A stretch of DNA of 64,000 nucleotides from Rhodocyclaceae bacterium. GTDB taxonomy: Bacteria; Pseudomonadota; Gammaproteobacteria; Burkholderiales; Rhodocyclaceae. The stretch spans positions 1-64,000 of the forward strand of contig JAVBXY010000016.1 of assembly GCA_030824275.1 (NCBI GenBank), in the 5' to 3' direction. Positions 25,896-38,507 of the stretch are shown here, in pieces. A program made the position numbers and the translations under genes. Every line of letters starts with the position of its first letter. Position 1 is the first letter of the stretch. The notes beneath the pieces were generated by a model, which ran no database searches, was not told the DNA's origin, and saw nothing but the letters and a program-made list of their open reading frames with translations.

Positions 25896-26195
25896 ATGCG
25901 CCCATCCATGTCTCCCCACCAAGCAGAAAGCTTCGTCATTGTCGGCGCCACCCTCGAAGGACGGCAATTCCGGCCCAGCGACTGGGCGGAACGACTCTGT
26001 GGCGTCATGTCGGTTTTTGGCGCCGAGCGGCGCATGGCCTACTCGCCGTATGTACAACCGGGAAATCAAGGCGGATTCAAATGCGTGTTCGTCAACGCCC
26101 GTATCCGCGACATCGAGCCGATGGCTTATGCCTTCCTGGTCAATTTTGCCAAGGACAACCATCTCAAAGTGGAGCCCTGGGAGCCCGAGAACTGA
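25896..26195 (+). CDS. DUF3579 family protein
   Basis: A 99-residue protein, chosen from an ATG at 25896 with an equally plausible ATG four codons later (25908). The conserved blocks SFVIVGATLEGRQFRPSDWA and LCGVMSVFGAERR, then YSPYVQPG and FVNARIRDIEP, match the betaproteobacterial DUF3579 family. No function is established. It is convergent with rpsT across a bidirectional terminator. No strong ribosome binding site is visible upstream of either start, and the gap before it is AT-rich. Confidence 0.75.
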   Translation: MRPSMSPHQAESFVIVGATLEGRQFRPSDWAERLCGVMSVFGAERRMAYSPYVQPGNQGGFKCVFVNARIRDIEPMAYAFLVNFAKDNHLKVEPWEPEN

Positions 26196-26216
26196 AAGTT
26201 ACCGGGAAACGACAAT

Positions 26217-26246
26217 AAAAAAGGCTGCCCGCAGGCAGCCTTTTTT
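26217..26246. terminator. Bidirectional terminator between DUF3579 gene and rpsT
   Basis: A GGCTGCC / GGCAGCC stem with a CGCA-type loop is flanked by A6 on the left and T6 on the right, so it can end transcription from both strands. Confidence 0.9.
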
Positions 26247-26264
26247 GCAGCGACTACAGAAGGA

Positions 26265-26528
26265 TCAGGCGAGAGCCTTGATCGCAGCCGAGAGGCGGCT
26301 CTTCTGCCGGGCGGCGAGGTTCTTATGCACGATCTTCTTGTCGGCGATGGAGTCGATAACGCACTGCGACTCCTTGAACACGGCCTGGGCAGCGGCCTTG
26401 TCGCCAGCATCGATCGCCTTGCGCACCTTCTTGATCGCCGTGCGCAGTGCGGAACGCTGGCTCATGTTGTGGGCGCGTTGCTTGATCGCTTGACGGGCAC
26501 GCTTGCGAGCTTGGACGGTATTGGCCAT
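26265..26528 (-). CDS. rpsT: 30S ribosomal protein S20
   Basis: An 87-residue, very basic, almost entirely helical protein, the normal length for S20. It begins [20 protein letters not shown] and ends [13 protein letters not shown], as in proteobacterial S20. It binds 16S rRNA in the body of the 30S subunit. It is transcribed from a strong promoter (26570-26598) and ends at the terminator at 26217-26246, so it is monocistronic. Confidence 0.97.
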   Translation of the reverse strand: MANTVQARKRARQAIKQRAHNMSQRSALRTAIKKVRKAIDAGDKAAAQAVFKESQCVIDSIADKKIVHKNLAARQKSRLSAAIKALA

Positions 26529-26569
26529 ATCGATTAATCCGGTTTCAGGTGTAACTTGGAAAGCGCGCG

Positions 26570-26598
26570 ATTATAGGGACTTGTTTCGCTTATTGCAA
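26570..26598 (-). promoter_or_regulatory. Sigma-70 promoter of rpsT
   Basis: On the minus strand TTGCAA (-35) is followed by a 17-bp spacer and a perfect TATAAT (-10). Transcription would start about 35 bp upstream of the rpsT ATG. This is the clearest housekeeping promoter in the window. Confidence 0.82.
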
Positions 26599-26645
26599 GC
26601 TGCTTTTCGCCGCGCACAGGAAATGATCAGCTAACATAGCCCTCC

Positions 26646-28178
26646 ATGAACCTGCTCCGCGCGCTGGCCACTGTCAGTGGGATGACCCTGCTCTCCCGCA
26701 TTCTAGGGTTCGTGCGCGACTTCGTCATCGCCCGCAGCTTTGGTGCCGGCATGGCGACCGACGCCTTTTTCGTCGCCTTCCGCCTGCCCAATCTGTTGCG
26801 CCGCCTGTTCGCCGAAGGGGCATTCTCGCAGGCCTTCGTGCCGATTCTGGCTGAATACCGCAGCCGCAAGGGCGAAACAGAGACGAAACAACTCGTCGAC
26901 CGGGTCGCCAGTGTCCTGTTTCTGGTCCTGATGGCTGTCAGCGCCTTGGGCATGGCCGCCTCGCCCCTGTTGATCGCCATCACGGCACCTGGATTCGCCG
27001 CCGACGCCGACAAGTTCCAATTGACGGTGGAACTGACCCGCGTCACCTTCCCCTACATAGTGTTCATGTCTCTGGTGGCGCTGGCCGCCGGCATCCTCAA
27101 CACCTGGAGCCGCTTCGCCTTGCCGGCCTTCACGCCGGTGCTGCTGAATCTCTCCTTCATAGCCATGGCGCTGTTCGCCGCGCCCTGGTTCGAGCCGCCG
27201 GTGCTGGCTCTGGCCTGGGCCGTGTTTCTTGGCGGCGCGCTGCAACTGGCGATTCAGCTCCCCGCACTGGCGAAGATCGGCATGCTGCCGCGCTTCGCCC
27301 CGGTCTGGCGCGACGAAGGCGTGCAGCGCATCCTCAAGCTGATGGCGCCTGCAGTGCTGGGCGTCTCGGTGGCGCAGATCAGCCTGCTCATCAATACGGT
27401 GTTCGCCTCCTTTCTGGAAAGCGGCAGCGTTTCCTGGCTGTACTACGCCGACCGGCTCATGGAATTCCCTGCCGGCCTGCTCGGCGCCGCGTTGGGCACG
27501 ATCCTGCTGCCCAGCCTGTCCAAGTCCCACAGCGGCGGCGACACGGCACAGTTCTCGGCACTGCTCGATTGGGGCCTGCGTCTGACCCTCTTGTTGACCC
27601 TGCCGGCCGCGCTGGCGCTGGCCATGCTGGCCTTGCCCTTGCTGGCCACGCTGTTCCATTACGGCGCCTTTTCGGCTGACGACGTGCTGAGGACGCGGGA
27701 AGCACTGGTGGCCTACTCGATAGGACTCACCGGTCTGATTCTGGTGAAGGTGCTGGCACCCGGCTTTTACGCCCGGCAGGACATTCGCACGCCGGTGAAG
27801 ATCGCGCTCATTACCTTAGTACTGACCCAGGCCATGAATCTGGCCTTCATCGGCTGGCTCAAGCATGCCGGTCTGGCGCTGTCCATCGGACTGGCCTCAT
27901 GCCTCAATGCCTTGCTGCTCTGGCGCGGATTGCGCCAGCGCGGTGCCTATGTGCCACAGGCAGGTTGGGCGAACTTCCTGGGCAAACTGGCCGTCGCCCT
28001 GGTGGTGCTGGGCACTGTGCTTTGGTTTACCGCCGGTGAGTCCCGCGCATGGCTGGCGATGAGCGGCATGCAACGGATCGTGCAACTGGCCGGAGTGGTG
28101 ATCGCCGGCATTCTGGCCTACTTCGCCACGCTCGGGCTGCTGGGTTTCCGACTGAGTGACTTCCGTCGCAGGGGCTGA
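26646..28178 (+). CDS. murJ: Lipid II flippase MurJ
   Basis: A 510-residue integral membrane protein with about 14 helices of the MATE/MOP-type MviN family. The N-terminal signature [20 protein letters not shown] and the [22 protein letters not shown] region match MurJ, including the conserved Arg cluster of the central cavity. It flips lipid-linked peptidoglycan precursors across the inner membrane. It diverges from rpsT. Its stop (TGA ending at 28178) abuts the stop of the convergent ggt gene with no room for an intergenic terminator. Confidence 0.95.
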   Translation: MNLLRALATVSGMTLLSRILGFVRDFVIARSFGAGMATDAFFVAFRLPNLLRRLFAEGAFSQAFVPILAEYRSRKGETETKQLVDRVASVLFLVLMAVSALGMAASPLLIAITAPGFAADADKFQLTVELTRVTFPYIVFMSLVALAAGILNTWSRFALPAFTPVLLNLSFIAMALFAAPWFEPPVLALAWAVFLGGALQLAIQLPALAKIGMLPRFAPVWRDEGVQRILKLMAPAVLGVSVAQISLLINTVFASFLESGSVSWLYYADRLMEFPAGLLGAALGTILLPSLSKSHSGGDTAQFSALLDWGLRLTLLLTLPAALALAMLALPLLATLFHYGAFSADDVLRTREALVAYSIGLTGLILVKVLAPGFYARQDIRTPVKIALITLVLTQAMNLAFIGWLKHAGLALSIGLASCLNALLLWRGLRQRGAYVPQAGWANFLGKLAVALVVLGTVLWFTAGESRAWLAMSGMQRIVQLAGVVIAGILAYFATLGLLGFRLSDFRRRG

Positions 28179-29923
28179 TCACTCGCCCAGAGCGAGACCC
28201 TCACGACGAGGATCGACCGCACCCAGCCAATGGTCACCGTCACGCAGGATGAGATGCAGACCGCTGGTCATATCGACTTCGCGCAGCTCATGCCGCCGTC
28301 CCGCCAGGGCCGACTTTTGTGCGGCAGTAAAACGGCCGGTCTCGATTTCCGTCACCCCGTTGCGATTGCCGACATGGGGCATGGTCAGCGCCGCTGCGGG
28401 ATCAATTCCAGCATCGAGCACCGCCACCAGGCTGCGCGCCACGTAGTTGATGATGCGGCTGCCGCCCGGCGAGCCGAGCACCGCATGCAGCCGACCGCGA
28501 TGATCAAACACCAGCGTCGGCGCCATAGACGACAGCGGGCGCTTGCCCGGCTCGGGGCGATTGGCCACGGGGCGACCGTCGCGCTGGGCGGCGAAGGCAA
28601 AGTCGGTGAGCTGGTTGTTGAGCAGGAAGCCGCCGACCTGGATACGGCTGCCGAAGGCGCTTTCGATGGAACTGGTCAAGGCCACGGCATTGCCCTCATC
28701 GTCAACGATGGACAGGTGCGAGGTGGATGGCAGTTCCGCTGCGTCGTCATCCGCCAGAGCCTGCTGTTCCGGCAATTCACCGGGTTCGGCGGTCCCCATG
28801 CTGCGCTGCGCGTCAATCAAGCGCTCACGGCGGTCGAGATATGCGGGGGCCAGCAATGCGGCCTGCGGTACGGCAAAGAAATCCGGATCGGCCAGGTAGC
28901 GGGCACGGTCGGCGTACACCAGCCGTCCGGCCTCGGCAAAGCGATGCATGGCATCGACGGAAAGCAGATCGGCGCGAGCAGGGCCGGATCGCTCCAGCAG
29001 CCCGAGCAGTTGCAGCACGCCGATACCGCCCGAGGACGGCGGCGGCATGCCGCAGACGCGCCATGCGCGATAGGGGCCGCAAACCGCCTGGTGCAACTTT
29101 GGCCGATAGTCGCGCAGATCGTCTTCGCCCAGCACACCTCCCCGCGCGATCGTGGCGGCGGCGATTCGGCGGGCAAGATCGCCCTGATGAAGCGCGGCGG
29201 CGCCGTGCGTCGCAATCTCCCGCAAGCTCGTCGCCAATTCGGGATTGCGCAGTAATTCGCCGACATCGCGAGGACGTCCATCAGGATGGTAGTAGAGCGT
29301 GCGCGCCGCCAGATCCCGGCGCAAAAATGGATCGTCCTTCAGCAGGCGATACAGGCGCGACGACACCGCAAAACCGTTCTCCGCCAGACGGATCGCCGGG
29401 CGGAACAAGCGTTCCCAGCGCAGCTTGCCATGGCGTTGATGCGCCCCCTCCAGCATGGCCACCAGCCCGGGCGTGCCGACGGATTTTCCGGTGGCGACGA
29501 TATCCATGTAGCCCGCCGCGCTGCCATCCGGCTTCAAAAAGTCGGCGCTGGCGATACGGCGAGGCGCGGTCTCGCGACCATCCCAAGCACTCACCGCTCT
29601 CCGGCGCGCATCCCAATGCAGCAGAAAGCCGCCACCGCCGATGCCGGAGGATTGCGGCTCGACCAGATTCAGCACCCATTGCGCGGCGATAGCGGCATCC
29701 AGCGCATTGCCGCCGAGGTGCAGAATTTCCAGCGCCGCTTTGCTGGCGTAGGCATTGGCGGTAACCGCCATGAAGCGCTCGCCCGTGACGACCGGCCTTG
29801 GCGCAAAACCGCTCTGCCCTTCCGGCTGCTCCGGTTGCGCCCAGACACATGTCGCAATCAGCAACAGGCCGCAAGAAAAACGGGCAGCCCGAAGGCTGCC
29901 CGTCGTTTTAAAAGAACAGAACT

Positions 29924-29927
<4 letters not shown>
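28179..29927 (-). CDS. ggt: Gamma-glutamyltranspeptidase, secreted
   Basis: A 582-residue precursor of the gamma-glutamyltransferase family. Key parts are the N-terminal signal-like stretch (about residues 1-30), [20 protein letters not shown], and the autoprocessing/catalytic Thr in [14 protein letters not shown] (the small subunit would start at TSHLS). It cleaves gamma-glutamyl bonds of glutathione in the periplasm. The start is a GTG overlapping the stop of hppA by 2 bp. The terminator of hppA lies inside the first codons. Two dispersed repeats lie within (28295 and 29536). A longer frame upstream in hppA is not real. Confidence 0.88.
28295..28319 (+). repeat. Dispersed 24-bp repeat, copy 7 (inside ggt)
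   Basis: GCCGTCCCGCCAGGGCCGAC followed by TTTTG. In the ggt frame (minus strand) it encodes QKSALAGRR near the C-terminus. Confidence 0.85.
29536..29561 (-). repeat. Dispersed 24-bp repeat, copy 8 (inside ggt)
   Basis: Minus strand GCCGTATCGCCAGCGCCGAC followed by TTTTTG; encodes [10 protein letters not shown], a segment between conserved ggt blocks. Confidence 0.88.
29876..29902 (-). terminator. Terminator of hppA, embedded in the start of ggt
   Basis: A 9-bp stem CGGGCAGCC / GGCTGCCCG closed by a TTCG loop (minus strand) and followed by T5. It lies 22 bp past the hppA stop, inside the ggt signal-peptide codons, so ggt expression needs read-through or a promoter elsewhere. Confidence 0.88.
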
Positions 29928-32026
<2,099 letters not shown>

Positions 32027-32144
32027 GCTCTACTCTCCTCGAATGTAAGTGTTATTGTTCCTTACCACCCTCGCGTAGTCGCCGCAGTGCGCCAACCAGC
32101 GCTCGCGCATAATCGCACAAAATCCCGTCAGGAGTAGTTGCGCC

Positions 32145-33377
32145 ATGTCAAACGAAACCCGTCCCGGCAAAGTTCTCGTCGCCCAGGGCGGCGGTCCCAC
32201 CGCCGTCATCAACCAGTCCATGGCCGGCGTCGTGCTCGAAGCCCGCAAGTTCCGCAACGTCGATCTCGTCTATGGCGCCTACCATGGCGTACGCGGCATC
32301 GTCGACGAAGAGTTTCTCGATCTCACCCAGGAAACCAGCCACAACCTGGAAATGGTCGCCAACACACCATCCTCGGCCCTGGGTTCGACCCGGGACAAGC
32401 CGGACCTCAAATACTGCCGCGAGATATTCCGCGTCCTCAAGGCCCATGACATCGGTTATTTCTTCTACATCGGCGGCAACGACTCCTCGGATACCGTGCG
32501 CATCGTCAGCGAGGAAGCCAAGGCTGCCGGCTACCCGCTGCGCTGTATTCACATTCCGAAGACCATCGACAACGATCTGGTTGGCAACGACCACACGCCG
32601 GGCTTTCCGTCGGCGGCCCGCTTCGTCGCCCAGGCCTTCATGGGTGCCAACCTCGACAACGCCGCCCTGCCCGGTGTCTATCTTGCCGTGGTCATGGGCC
32701 GCCACGCCGGCTTCCTTACCGCCGCTTCGGCACTGGGCAAGAAGTTCCCCGACGACGGCCCGCATCTGATCTACATCCCCGAGCGTACCTTCCACATCGA
32801 CAAATTTATTGCCGACGTCAAGGCGACCTACGACAAGTACGGCCGCTGTGTCATCGCGGCATCGGAAGGCATCCACGACGAAAAGGGGGTACCCATCATC
32901 ACCAAGCTGATGGACAAGCTGGAGCACGATGCCCACGGTAACATCCAGCTATCCGGCACCGGTGCGCTGGCGGATCTGCTCTGCGACGAGATCCGCAACA
33001 AGCTCGGCATCAAGCGCGTGCGTGGCGACACCTTCGGTTATCTGCAGCGCTCCTTCATGGGCTGCGTTTCCGATGTAGACCAACGCGAAGCCCGCGAGGT
33101 CGGCGAAAAGGCCGTCCAATTCGCCATGTGGGGTGATCGTGATGGCTCGGTGGCGATCAAGCGCACGGGCTTCTACTCGGTGGATTACCAGTTGCTGCCG
33201 CTGGAAGCCGTGGCCGGAAAAACACGGGTGATGGAGGACGAATTCATCGCCGAGAACGGCACCGACATCACCGATGCCTTTCGCATGTACCTGCGCCCGC
33301 TGCTGGGTTCCGGCCTGCCCGACGCCTACCGGCTACGGCTGAATACCGTGGCGAAAATCCTCAAGCCGAGGCCTTGA
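32145..33377 (+). CDS. pfp: PPi-dependent 6-phosphofructokinase
   Basis: A 410-residue phosphofructokinase. It has GGGPTAVINQSMAG (N-terminal phosphate loop), FFYIGGNDSSDT, where Asp follows GGN at the position that is Gly in ATP-type enzymes, and IPKTIDNDLVGND, where Lys replaces Gly of PGTIDND. Both changes are the diagnostic residues for PPi as phosphoryl donor. GVYLAVVMGRHAGFL is the substrate-binding segment. It works in glycolysis and gluconeogenesis using PPi, linking to hppA on the other strand. Its 3' end overlaps the 3' end of the second PFK gene by 17 bp. Confidence 0.92.
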   Translation: MSNETRPGKVLVAQGGGPTAVINQSMAGVVLEARKFRNVDLVYGAYHGVRGIVDEEFLDLTQETSHNLEMVANTPSSALGSTRDKPDLKYCREIFRVLKAHDIGYFFYIGGNDSSDTVRIVSEEAKAAGYPLRCIHIPKTIDNDLVGNDHTPGFPSAARFVAQAFMGANLDNAALPGVYLAVVMGRHAGFLTAASALGKKFPDDGPHLIYIPERTFHIDKFIADVKATYDKYGRCVIAASEGIHDEKGVPIITKLMDKLEHDAHGNIQLSGTGALADLLCDEIRNKLGIKRVRGDTFGYLQRSFMGCVSDVDQREAREVGEKAVQFAMWGDRDGSVAIKRTGFYSVDYQLLPLEAVAGKTRVMEDEFIAENGTDITDAFRMYLRPLLGSGLPDAYRLRLNTVAKILKPRP

Positions 33378-34629
33378 CCTCAAAGGGTGGCAGGCAGTTG
33401 GGCACCCGGTGATAGGCAAGCTCCGCGAAGCGGGGCAGACCATCGACGAAGGGCGGGTAGTCCTCGCCGACGATCAGGGGCGCCAGATAGGTCCGCGCCT
33501 CGTCGGTAATGCCATAGCCATCGGCGCGAATGAAGTTCGTCGGCGGATGTTTCTCCAGATCGGCGACGCCCTCCAGCGGTACTGCATCGATACGCCAGAC
33601 GTAGGGGTCGTCGCAGACGCGGACGATGCTCGGCATCACCCCCGTTTTGCCGCCGAGCGCCATGCCCACGGCCGCACGGCCGACGGCATAGGCCTGCTCG
33701 ACGTCGGTGCGTGACGCAAGATGCCGCGCCGCGCGCTGGAGATAGTCGGCGACGGCGACATGGCACTTCATCTTGAGTTCCCGGCGAATCAGATCGGAAA
33801 GGCGTTGGCCGGTGCCGCCCAGTTGCTCAAAGCCATACGTCGCTGACTTCTGCTGCTCGGCGTAGAAGCTTCCATCGGCGGCACGCAGGCCTTCCGAAGC
33901 CGCGATGACGCAGTGGCCGACGCGCGCGACGGTGGTGCGTACCTTGTCGAGAAACCGGGCCTCGTCGAAAGGCACTTCGGGCAGTAACAACAGGTGTGGC
34001 GCCTCATCGTCATTGCGCGCCGCCAGGCCGCAGGCCATGGTCAGCCAGCCGGCATGACGGCCCATCACTTCAAGGATGAAGACCTTGGTGGTTTCCTGCA
34101 TAGCGCGCACATCGAGACCGACTTCGCGAATCGACGTGGCGAGATATTTTGCCGTCGAGCCGAAGCCCGGCGAACAGTCGGTGCAATCGAGATCGTTATC
34201 GATGGTCTTGGGTACGCCCACGGCCTGCACATGCCAGCCGGTGACCTCGCCCAGTCGCGTCAGCAACTGACAGACATCCATGGAACCATTGCCGCCATTG
34301 ATGAAAACGTAGCCGATATCGTGGGCACGGAACACATCGGCAACCCGCTGCCAGACCTCGGGGGCCTTGTCGGGCCGGGGAAGCATATAGCGGCTGGAGC
34401 CGAAAGCACCGCCCGGCGTGTGGCGCAGGGCGGCGATCTGGGTCGGGTCTTCGCGACTGGTATCGAAGAAATTCTCTCGCAGGACACCAAAGAGACCGTC
34501 TTGGGCGGCGAAGACCTTGCCGATCTTCTCGGGATGGCTGCGGGCCATTTCGATGACCCCGCAGGCAGACGCATTGATGACGGCCGTCACGCCGCCCGAT
34601 TGGGCATACAGCGCGTTGCGAACCGTCAT
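33361..34629 (-). CDS. 6-phosphofructokinase with mixed ATP/PPi active-site residues
   Basis: A 422-residue PFK related to the neighbour. It has AQSGGVTAVINASACG, YVFINGGNGSMDV (Gly at the site that is Asp in the PPi enzyme) and VPKTIDNDLDCTD (Lys as in PPi enzymes), plus EVMGRHAGWL. The Gly/Lys combination is known in ATP-using enzymes of otherwise PPi-type sequence, such as trypanosomatid PFK, so ATP may be the donor here. It is convergent with pfp and 11 bp upstream of it on this strand lies adk. The ATG at 34629 is preceded by GGAGGCG; a longer frame lies in adk and is a shadow. Confidence 0.85.
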   Translation of the reverse strand: MTVRNALYAQSGGVTAVINASACGVIEMARSHPEKIGKVFAAQDGLFGVLRENFFDTSREDPTQIAALRHTPGGAFGSSRYMLPRPDKAPEVWQRVADVFRAHDIGYVFINGGNGSMDVCQLLTRLGEVTGWHVQAVGVPKTIDNDLDCTDCSPGFGSTAKYLATSIREVGLDVRAMQETTKVFILEVMGRHAGWLTMACGLAARNDDEAPHLLLLPEVPFDEARFLDKVRTTVARVGHCVIAASEGLRAADGSFYAEQQKSATYGFEQLGGTGQRLSDLIRRELKMKCHVAVADYLQRAARHLASRTDVEQAYAVGRAAVGMALGGKTGVMPSIVRVCDDPYVWRIDAVPLEGVADLEKHPPTNFIRADGYGITDEARTYLAPLIVGEDYPPFVDGLPRFAELAYHRVPNCLPPFEVKASA

Positions 34630-34640
34630 GATCGCCTCCG

Positions 34641-35318
<678 letters not shown>

Positions 35319-35408
35319 TTAATGTGTTTTGAGCCGCGCCCCTACGCTATTGAATTCGCGCTTGAGGGCATTTATTCGGCGGCCGTCCTCTAGCGCGCCA
35401 AGATACCG

Positions 35409-36176
35409 TCAATCGCCGGTATGGTCAAACACGCGACGAACCCGCGCCAGGTCTTCCGGCGTATCGACGCCAGCGGCTGGCGCATGGGCGCAATCCACCA
35501 CCCGAATAGCGTAGCCGGCCGCCAGTGCCCGCAACTGCTCCAGTGCCTCCCACTGCTCCACCGGCGCTGGCGGCAGGCTGGCGTAGGCTTGCAGGAAGGC
35601 GACCCGATAAGCATAGAGACCGATGTGGCGACGAGCCGGAAAATCCGGCGGCAGCACCTCACGGTCGGTGGCAAAGGCATCGCGGGGCCAGGGAATCGGC
35701 GCGCGCGAGAAGTACAGGGCGCGGCCGCCCTGCCCGGTGACGACCTTGACCACGTTCGGATTGAAGAACTCGGCCACATCGCTCAACGGATGAGCGGCGG
35801 TGGCGATGGCCGCATCGGCATCGGCGGCCAGCGCGGCGGCCACCTCGCCCACCAGCGCCGGATCGATCAGTGGCTCATCGCCCTGCACGTTGACCACAAT
35901 GTCGTCAGCCGCCCAGTCCAGTTGGGTGGCAACCTCGGCCAGGCGGTCGGTGCCGGTGGCGTGATCGGCTCGCGTCATCACGACGCAATGGCCGGCGGCG
36001 CTCACCGCATCGAACACACGGCGATCATCGGTAGCGATCCAGACTTCTTCGGCACCCGCAGCAGTGACGGCTTCGGCCACGCGCACCACCATGGGCTTGC
36101 CAGCGATGTCGGCGAGGGGTTTACCGGGCAGGCGCGTCGAGGCGTAGCGCGCAGGGATGACGATGCGAAATGCCAT
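35409..36176 (-). CDS. kdsB: 3-deoxy-manno-octulosonate cytidylyltransferase (CMP-KDO synthetase)
   Basis: A 255-residue nucleotidyltransferase, the family length. The N-terminus [20 protein letters not shown] is the CTP-binding loop with the conserved Arg and Lys, and [11 protein letters not shown] carries the metal-binding Asp. It activates KDO with CTP for lipopolysaccharide assembly. The ATG overlaps the stop of the Trm112-like gene (TGATG), so the genes are translationally coupled. Confidence 0.96.
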   Translation of the reverse strand: MAFRIVIPARYASTRLPGKPLADIAGKPMVVRVAEAVTAAGAEEVWIATDDRRVFDAVSAAGHCVVMTRADHATGTDRLAEVATQLDWAADDIVVNVQGDEPLIDPALVGEVAAALAADADAAIATAAHPLSDVAEFFNPNVVKVVTGQGGRALYFSRAPIPWPRDAFATDREVLPPDFPARRHIGLYAYRVAFLQAYASLPPAPVEQWEALEQLRALAAGYAIRVVDCAHAPAAGVDTPEDLARVRRVFDHTGD

Positions 36177-36352
36177 CAGGCTTCCGTCGGGCCGAGCGCG
36201 CGGGCTTCGTCCTCCAGCATCACGGGAATGTCGTCCTTGATCGGATAGGCCAGCTTGCAGGCTTTGCAGACCAGCTCCGACTCGGCCTTTTTGTAGTCCA
36301 GCGGTCCCTTGCAGACGGGGCAGACAAGTATTTCAAGCAGGCGATGGTCCAT
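36176..36352 (-). CDS. Trm112 family zinc-ribbon protein
   Basis: A 58-residue protein read directly from the sequence. It begins [20 protein letters not shown] and contains two Cys pairs (CPVC and CKAC) forming a zinc ribbon, ending with [18 protein letters not shown]. This is the typical YcaR/Trm112-like protein found between lpxK and kdsB in proteobacteria; Trm112 proteins activate methyltransferases in other organisms, but the bacterial role is unclear. Its start overlaps lpxK by 20 bp and its stop overlaps the kdsB ATG. Confidence 0.9.
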   Translation of the reverse strand: MDHRLLEILVCPVCKGPLDYKKAESELVCKACKLAYPIKDDIPVMLEDEARALGPTEA

Positions 36353-37316
36353 TGAGTTTCTCCAATACGAAGGCGGCCAGATCGGGGCTGAGACTGGCGC
36401 TGACGGGCAAGACCCAGACGGGTAGCGGCAGGTCGAGACGGGCCAATTTTACGGCATCCTTTTCGGTGCACAGGATCGCGTCGCCGACGAAGGCGAGATC
36501 GTCGCGCTGATAGGCATGATGATCGGGAAACGCATGCGCTTCACAGTTCAGACCCAGCGTCGCCAGGTGATCGAAGAAACGCTGGGGATCGCCGATGCCG
36601 GCCACGGCATGCAGGCGCAGGCCGACGAAATCAGCGGTCGAACAAGTTTGCGCCGGATCATCGATTCGGACGAATACATCGCCGCGCAGGTCCATGCGAA
36701 ACACCGGCTGGCCAAAAGTCGGCGCTGGCGGGACGGCGAATCCGTTGAGCACCACAGCATCCGCGCTCGCCAGCCGCTTCGGCGATTCACGCAGAGGCCC
36801 GGCCGGCAAAGCCCAGCCATTCATGATGCCGCGCTTGTCGAAGACGACGATCTCCAGGTCACGGCCCAGGCGATAGTGTTGCAAGCCGTCATCGGAGAGG
36901 ATCAGGTCGCAATCGGGATGTGCCGCCAGCAATGCACGGGCGGCGGCGACCCGATCACGACCGATAACCACCGGGCAAGCACTGTGTCGCGCCAGCAGCA
37001 AGGGCTCGTCACCAACGCTGGCAGGATCGGCATCGGCGGTCACCTCGACGACCGCCCCTGCACCACCGTAGCCGCGACTGACGATCCCCGGGTGTCGCCC
37101 ACGTTCGCGCAGGGCGCGGGCCAGATGAATCGTCAGCGGCGTTTTGCCGGCACCGCCGACGGTGAGATTGCCGATCACCACCACGGGCACCGGTAGACGT
37201 ACGCCACGGCCTGCCAGCCTTCGCCGCAGCGCGGCGAGCAACAGGAAAATCAGTGAGACGGGATAGAGCAGGCAGGCTGCCAGGCCCCGCGTTCGCCAGA
37301 CGGCGACCAATCCCAC
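36333..37316 (-). CDS. lpxK: Tetraacyldisaccharide 4'-kinase
   Basis: A lipid A kinase of about 327 residues phosphorylating the 4' position of the disaccharide precursor. An N-terminal membrane helix ([19 protein letters not shown]) is followed by the P-loop [18 protein letters not shown] near residue 50, and [20 protein letters not shown] downstream. The start is uncertain: GTG at 37316 is used, with TTG at 37310 and TTG at 37355 as alternatives; none has a clear ribosome binding site. A repeat copy encodes [10 protein letters not shown] in the middle. It overlaps Trm112 downstream and follows exbD. Confidence 0.9.
   Translation of the reverse strand: MGLVAVWRTRGLAACLLYPVSLIFLLLAALRRRLAGRGVRLPVPVVVIGNLTVGGAGKTPLTIHLARALRERGRHPGIVSRGYGGAGAVVEVTADADPASVGDEPLLLARHSACPVVIGRDRVAAARALLAAHPDCDLILSDDGLQHYRLGRDLEIVVFDKRGIMNGWALPAGPLRESPKRLASADAVVLNGFAVPPAPTFGQPVFRMDLRGDVFVRIDDPAQTCSTADFVGLRLHAVAGIGDPQRFFDHLATLGLNCEAHAFPDHHAYQRDDLAFVGDAILCTEKDAVKLARLDLPLPVWVLPVSASLSPDLAAFVLEKLNGPSPA
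36714..36738 (-). repeat. Dispersed 24-bp repeat, copy 9 (inside lpxK)
   Basis: Minus strand GCCGTCCCGCCAGCGCCGAC followed by TTTTG; best match to the consensus. Encodes AVPPAPTF in a loop between conserved lpxK blocks. Confidence 0.9.
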
Positions 37317-37329
37317 GGGGCGGACAGAA

Positions 37330-37752
37330 TCAGCGCTGGGCCTGCTGGGTGGCAAAGGAGATGTGGGTCAGTCCGGCGAACTGGGCGGCCTGCATGACAT
37401 CGATCACGCTCTGGTGCGCCGCTTTGGCGTCGGCATTGATGATCACCACCGGCTCCTTGCCGGTGCCGCTGACGCGCTTGAGGGCGGCGGCAATCGCTTC
37501 GACGTCACGACCGCCGACGGCAGTCTTGTTCACCAGCACCTCGCCAGCGGCGGTGACGACGACATTGATCTCGTTCGGTTGATCCTTGTTCTGCTGGGCG
37601 TCCGCCGTCGGCAGATTGATCTCCAGGCCGGAGAACTTCGAATAGGTGGTGGTGATCATGAGGAAGATCAGGATCACCAGCAATACGTCGATCATGGCGA
37701 TCAGGTTGATCTCCGGTTCTTCGCGCAGGCGGCCTCGCTGGAAATTCATCAC
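37330..37752 (-). CDS. exbD: Biopolymer transport protein ExbD
   Basis: A 140-residue protein with an N-terminal membrane helix (about 20-40) preceded by EPEINLIAMIDVLLVILIF, in which the membrane Asp of the ExbD/TolR/MotB family is present. The periplasmic domain follows (SGLEINLPTADAQ and VVTAAGEVLVNKTAV). With ExbB it uses the proton gradient to energise a TonB-type or TolA-type system. No tonB gene is in the window. It follows exbB by 6 bp and precedes lpxK. Confidence 0.93.
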   Translation of the reverse strand: MMNFQRGRLREEPEINLIAMIDVLLVILIFLMITTTYSKFSGLEINLPTADAQQNKDQPNEINVVVTAAGEVLVNKTAVGGRDVEAIAAALKRVSGTGKEPVVIINADAKAAHQSVIDVMQAAQFAGLTHISFATQQAQR

Positions 37753-37758
37753 GCGCCC

Positions 37759-38364
37759 TTACTTGCGGTCGCCGTGGAGGATCTCGACCAGCTTCACCGC
37801 TTCCTGTTCCAGCTCGACGAGGAAACCATCCACCTGGGCGCGGAAATGACGATAGAAGATCATGCTCGGGATGGCGATGATCAGACCGAAGCCAGTGTTG
37901 TACAAAGCCACTGAAATACCATGAGCCAAGGCCTGCGGGTTGTTTCCCGAGGCAGTGGGCGAACCGAAGATTTCAATCATGCCGACCACGGTGCCGAACA
38001 AACCCATCAGCGGCGCAATGGAAGCGATGGTGCCCAGCGTCGTGAGGAAACGTTCGAGATCGTGGGCCACCGCGCGGCCGGCCTCTTCGATGGCTTCCTT
38101 CATCACCTCACGGCTGCTCTTGACGTTGCGCAGGCCGGCGGCCAGCACACGGCCCAGCGGCGAATGGGCATCGAGGCGATTCACCAGGGTGTCGGAAGCA
38201 CCGTTCTGGCGGAATTCGGCGATGGCACCTTGCAGCAAACCAGTGGGAACGATCTTGGCGCGACGCAGAGCGGTAGCGCGCTCGATGATGAGGGCAACGG
38301 CAATGATCGACGCGAGCAGCAAGGGCCAGATGGGCCAGCCAGCAGCCTGGATGATGGAAAACAC
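37759..38364 (-). CDS. exbB: MotA/TolQ/ExbB proton channel family protein (ExbB)
   Basis: A 201-residue protein with three membrane helices (about 10-28, 110-135 and 150-172). It has the family motif GTVVGMIEIFGSP in helix 2 and AHGISVALYNTGFGLIIAIP in helix 3. It forms the proton channel with ExbD. It is the first gene of the exbB-exbD-lpxK-Trm112-kdsB operon. An in-frame start at 38364 with GGAGT upstream gives the normal length; the upstream gap to the divergent J-domain gene is 143 bp. Confidence 0.92.
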   Translation of the reverse strand: MFSIIQAAGWPIWPLLLASIIAVALIIERATALRRAKIVPTGLLQGAIAEFRQNGASDTLVNRLDAHSPLGRVLAAGLRNVKSSREVMKEAIEEAGRAVAHDLERFLTTLGTIASIAPLMGLFGTVVGMIEIFGSPTASGNNPQALAHGISVALYNTGFGLIIAIPSMIFYRHFRAQVDGFLVELEQEAVKLVEILHGDRK

Positions 38365-38507
38365 GTGGCGACTCCAGAAAGCGGGAAAGGGCGCACTTTA
38401 GCCCGCCCAGCCGGATTCGGCAATACGGGCGGTATGCAAAACAGGACGGGAAAACGGCCTTGATCCGGGGCTCTGCCATGCGTCCGGCTGCCTAGAATCA
38501 CATCGCC

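Noticed and set aside
35329..35514. Small open frame between adk and kdsB on the plus strand
   Set aside because: Very Arg/Ser-rich, overlaps kdsB antisense, no ribosome binding site and no recognisable motif.
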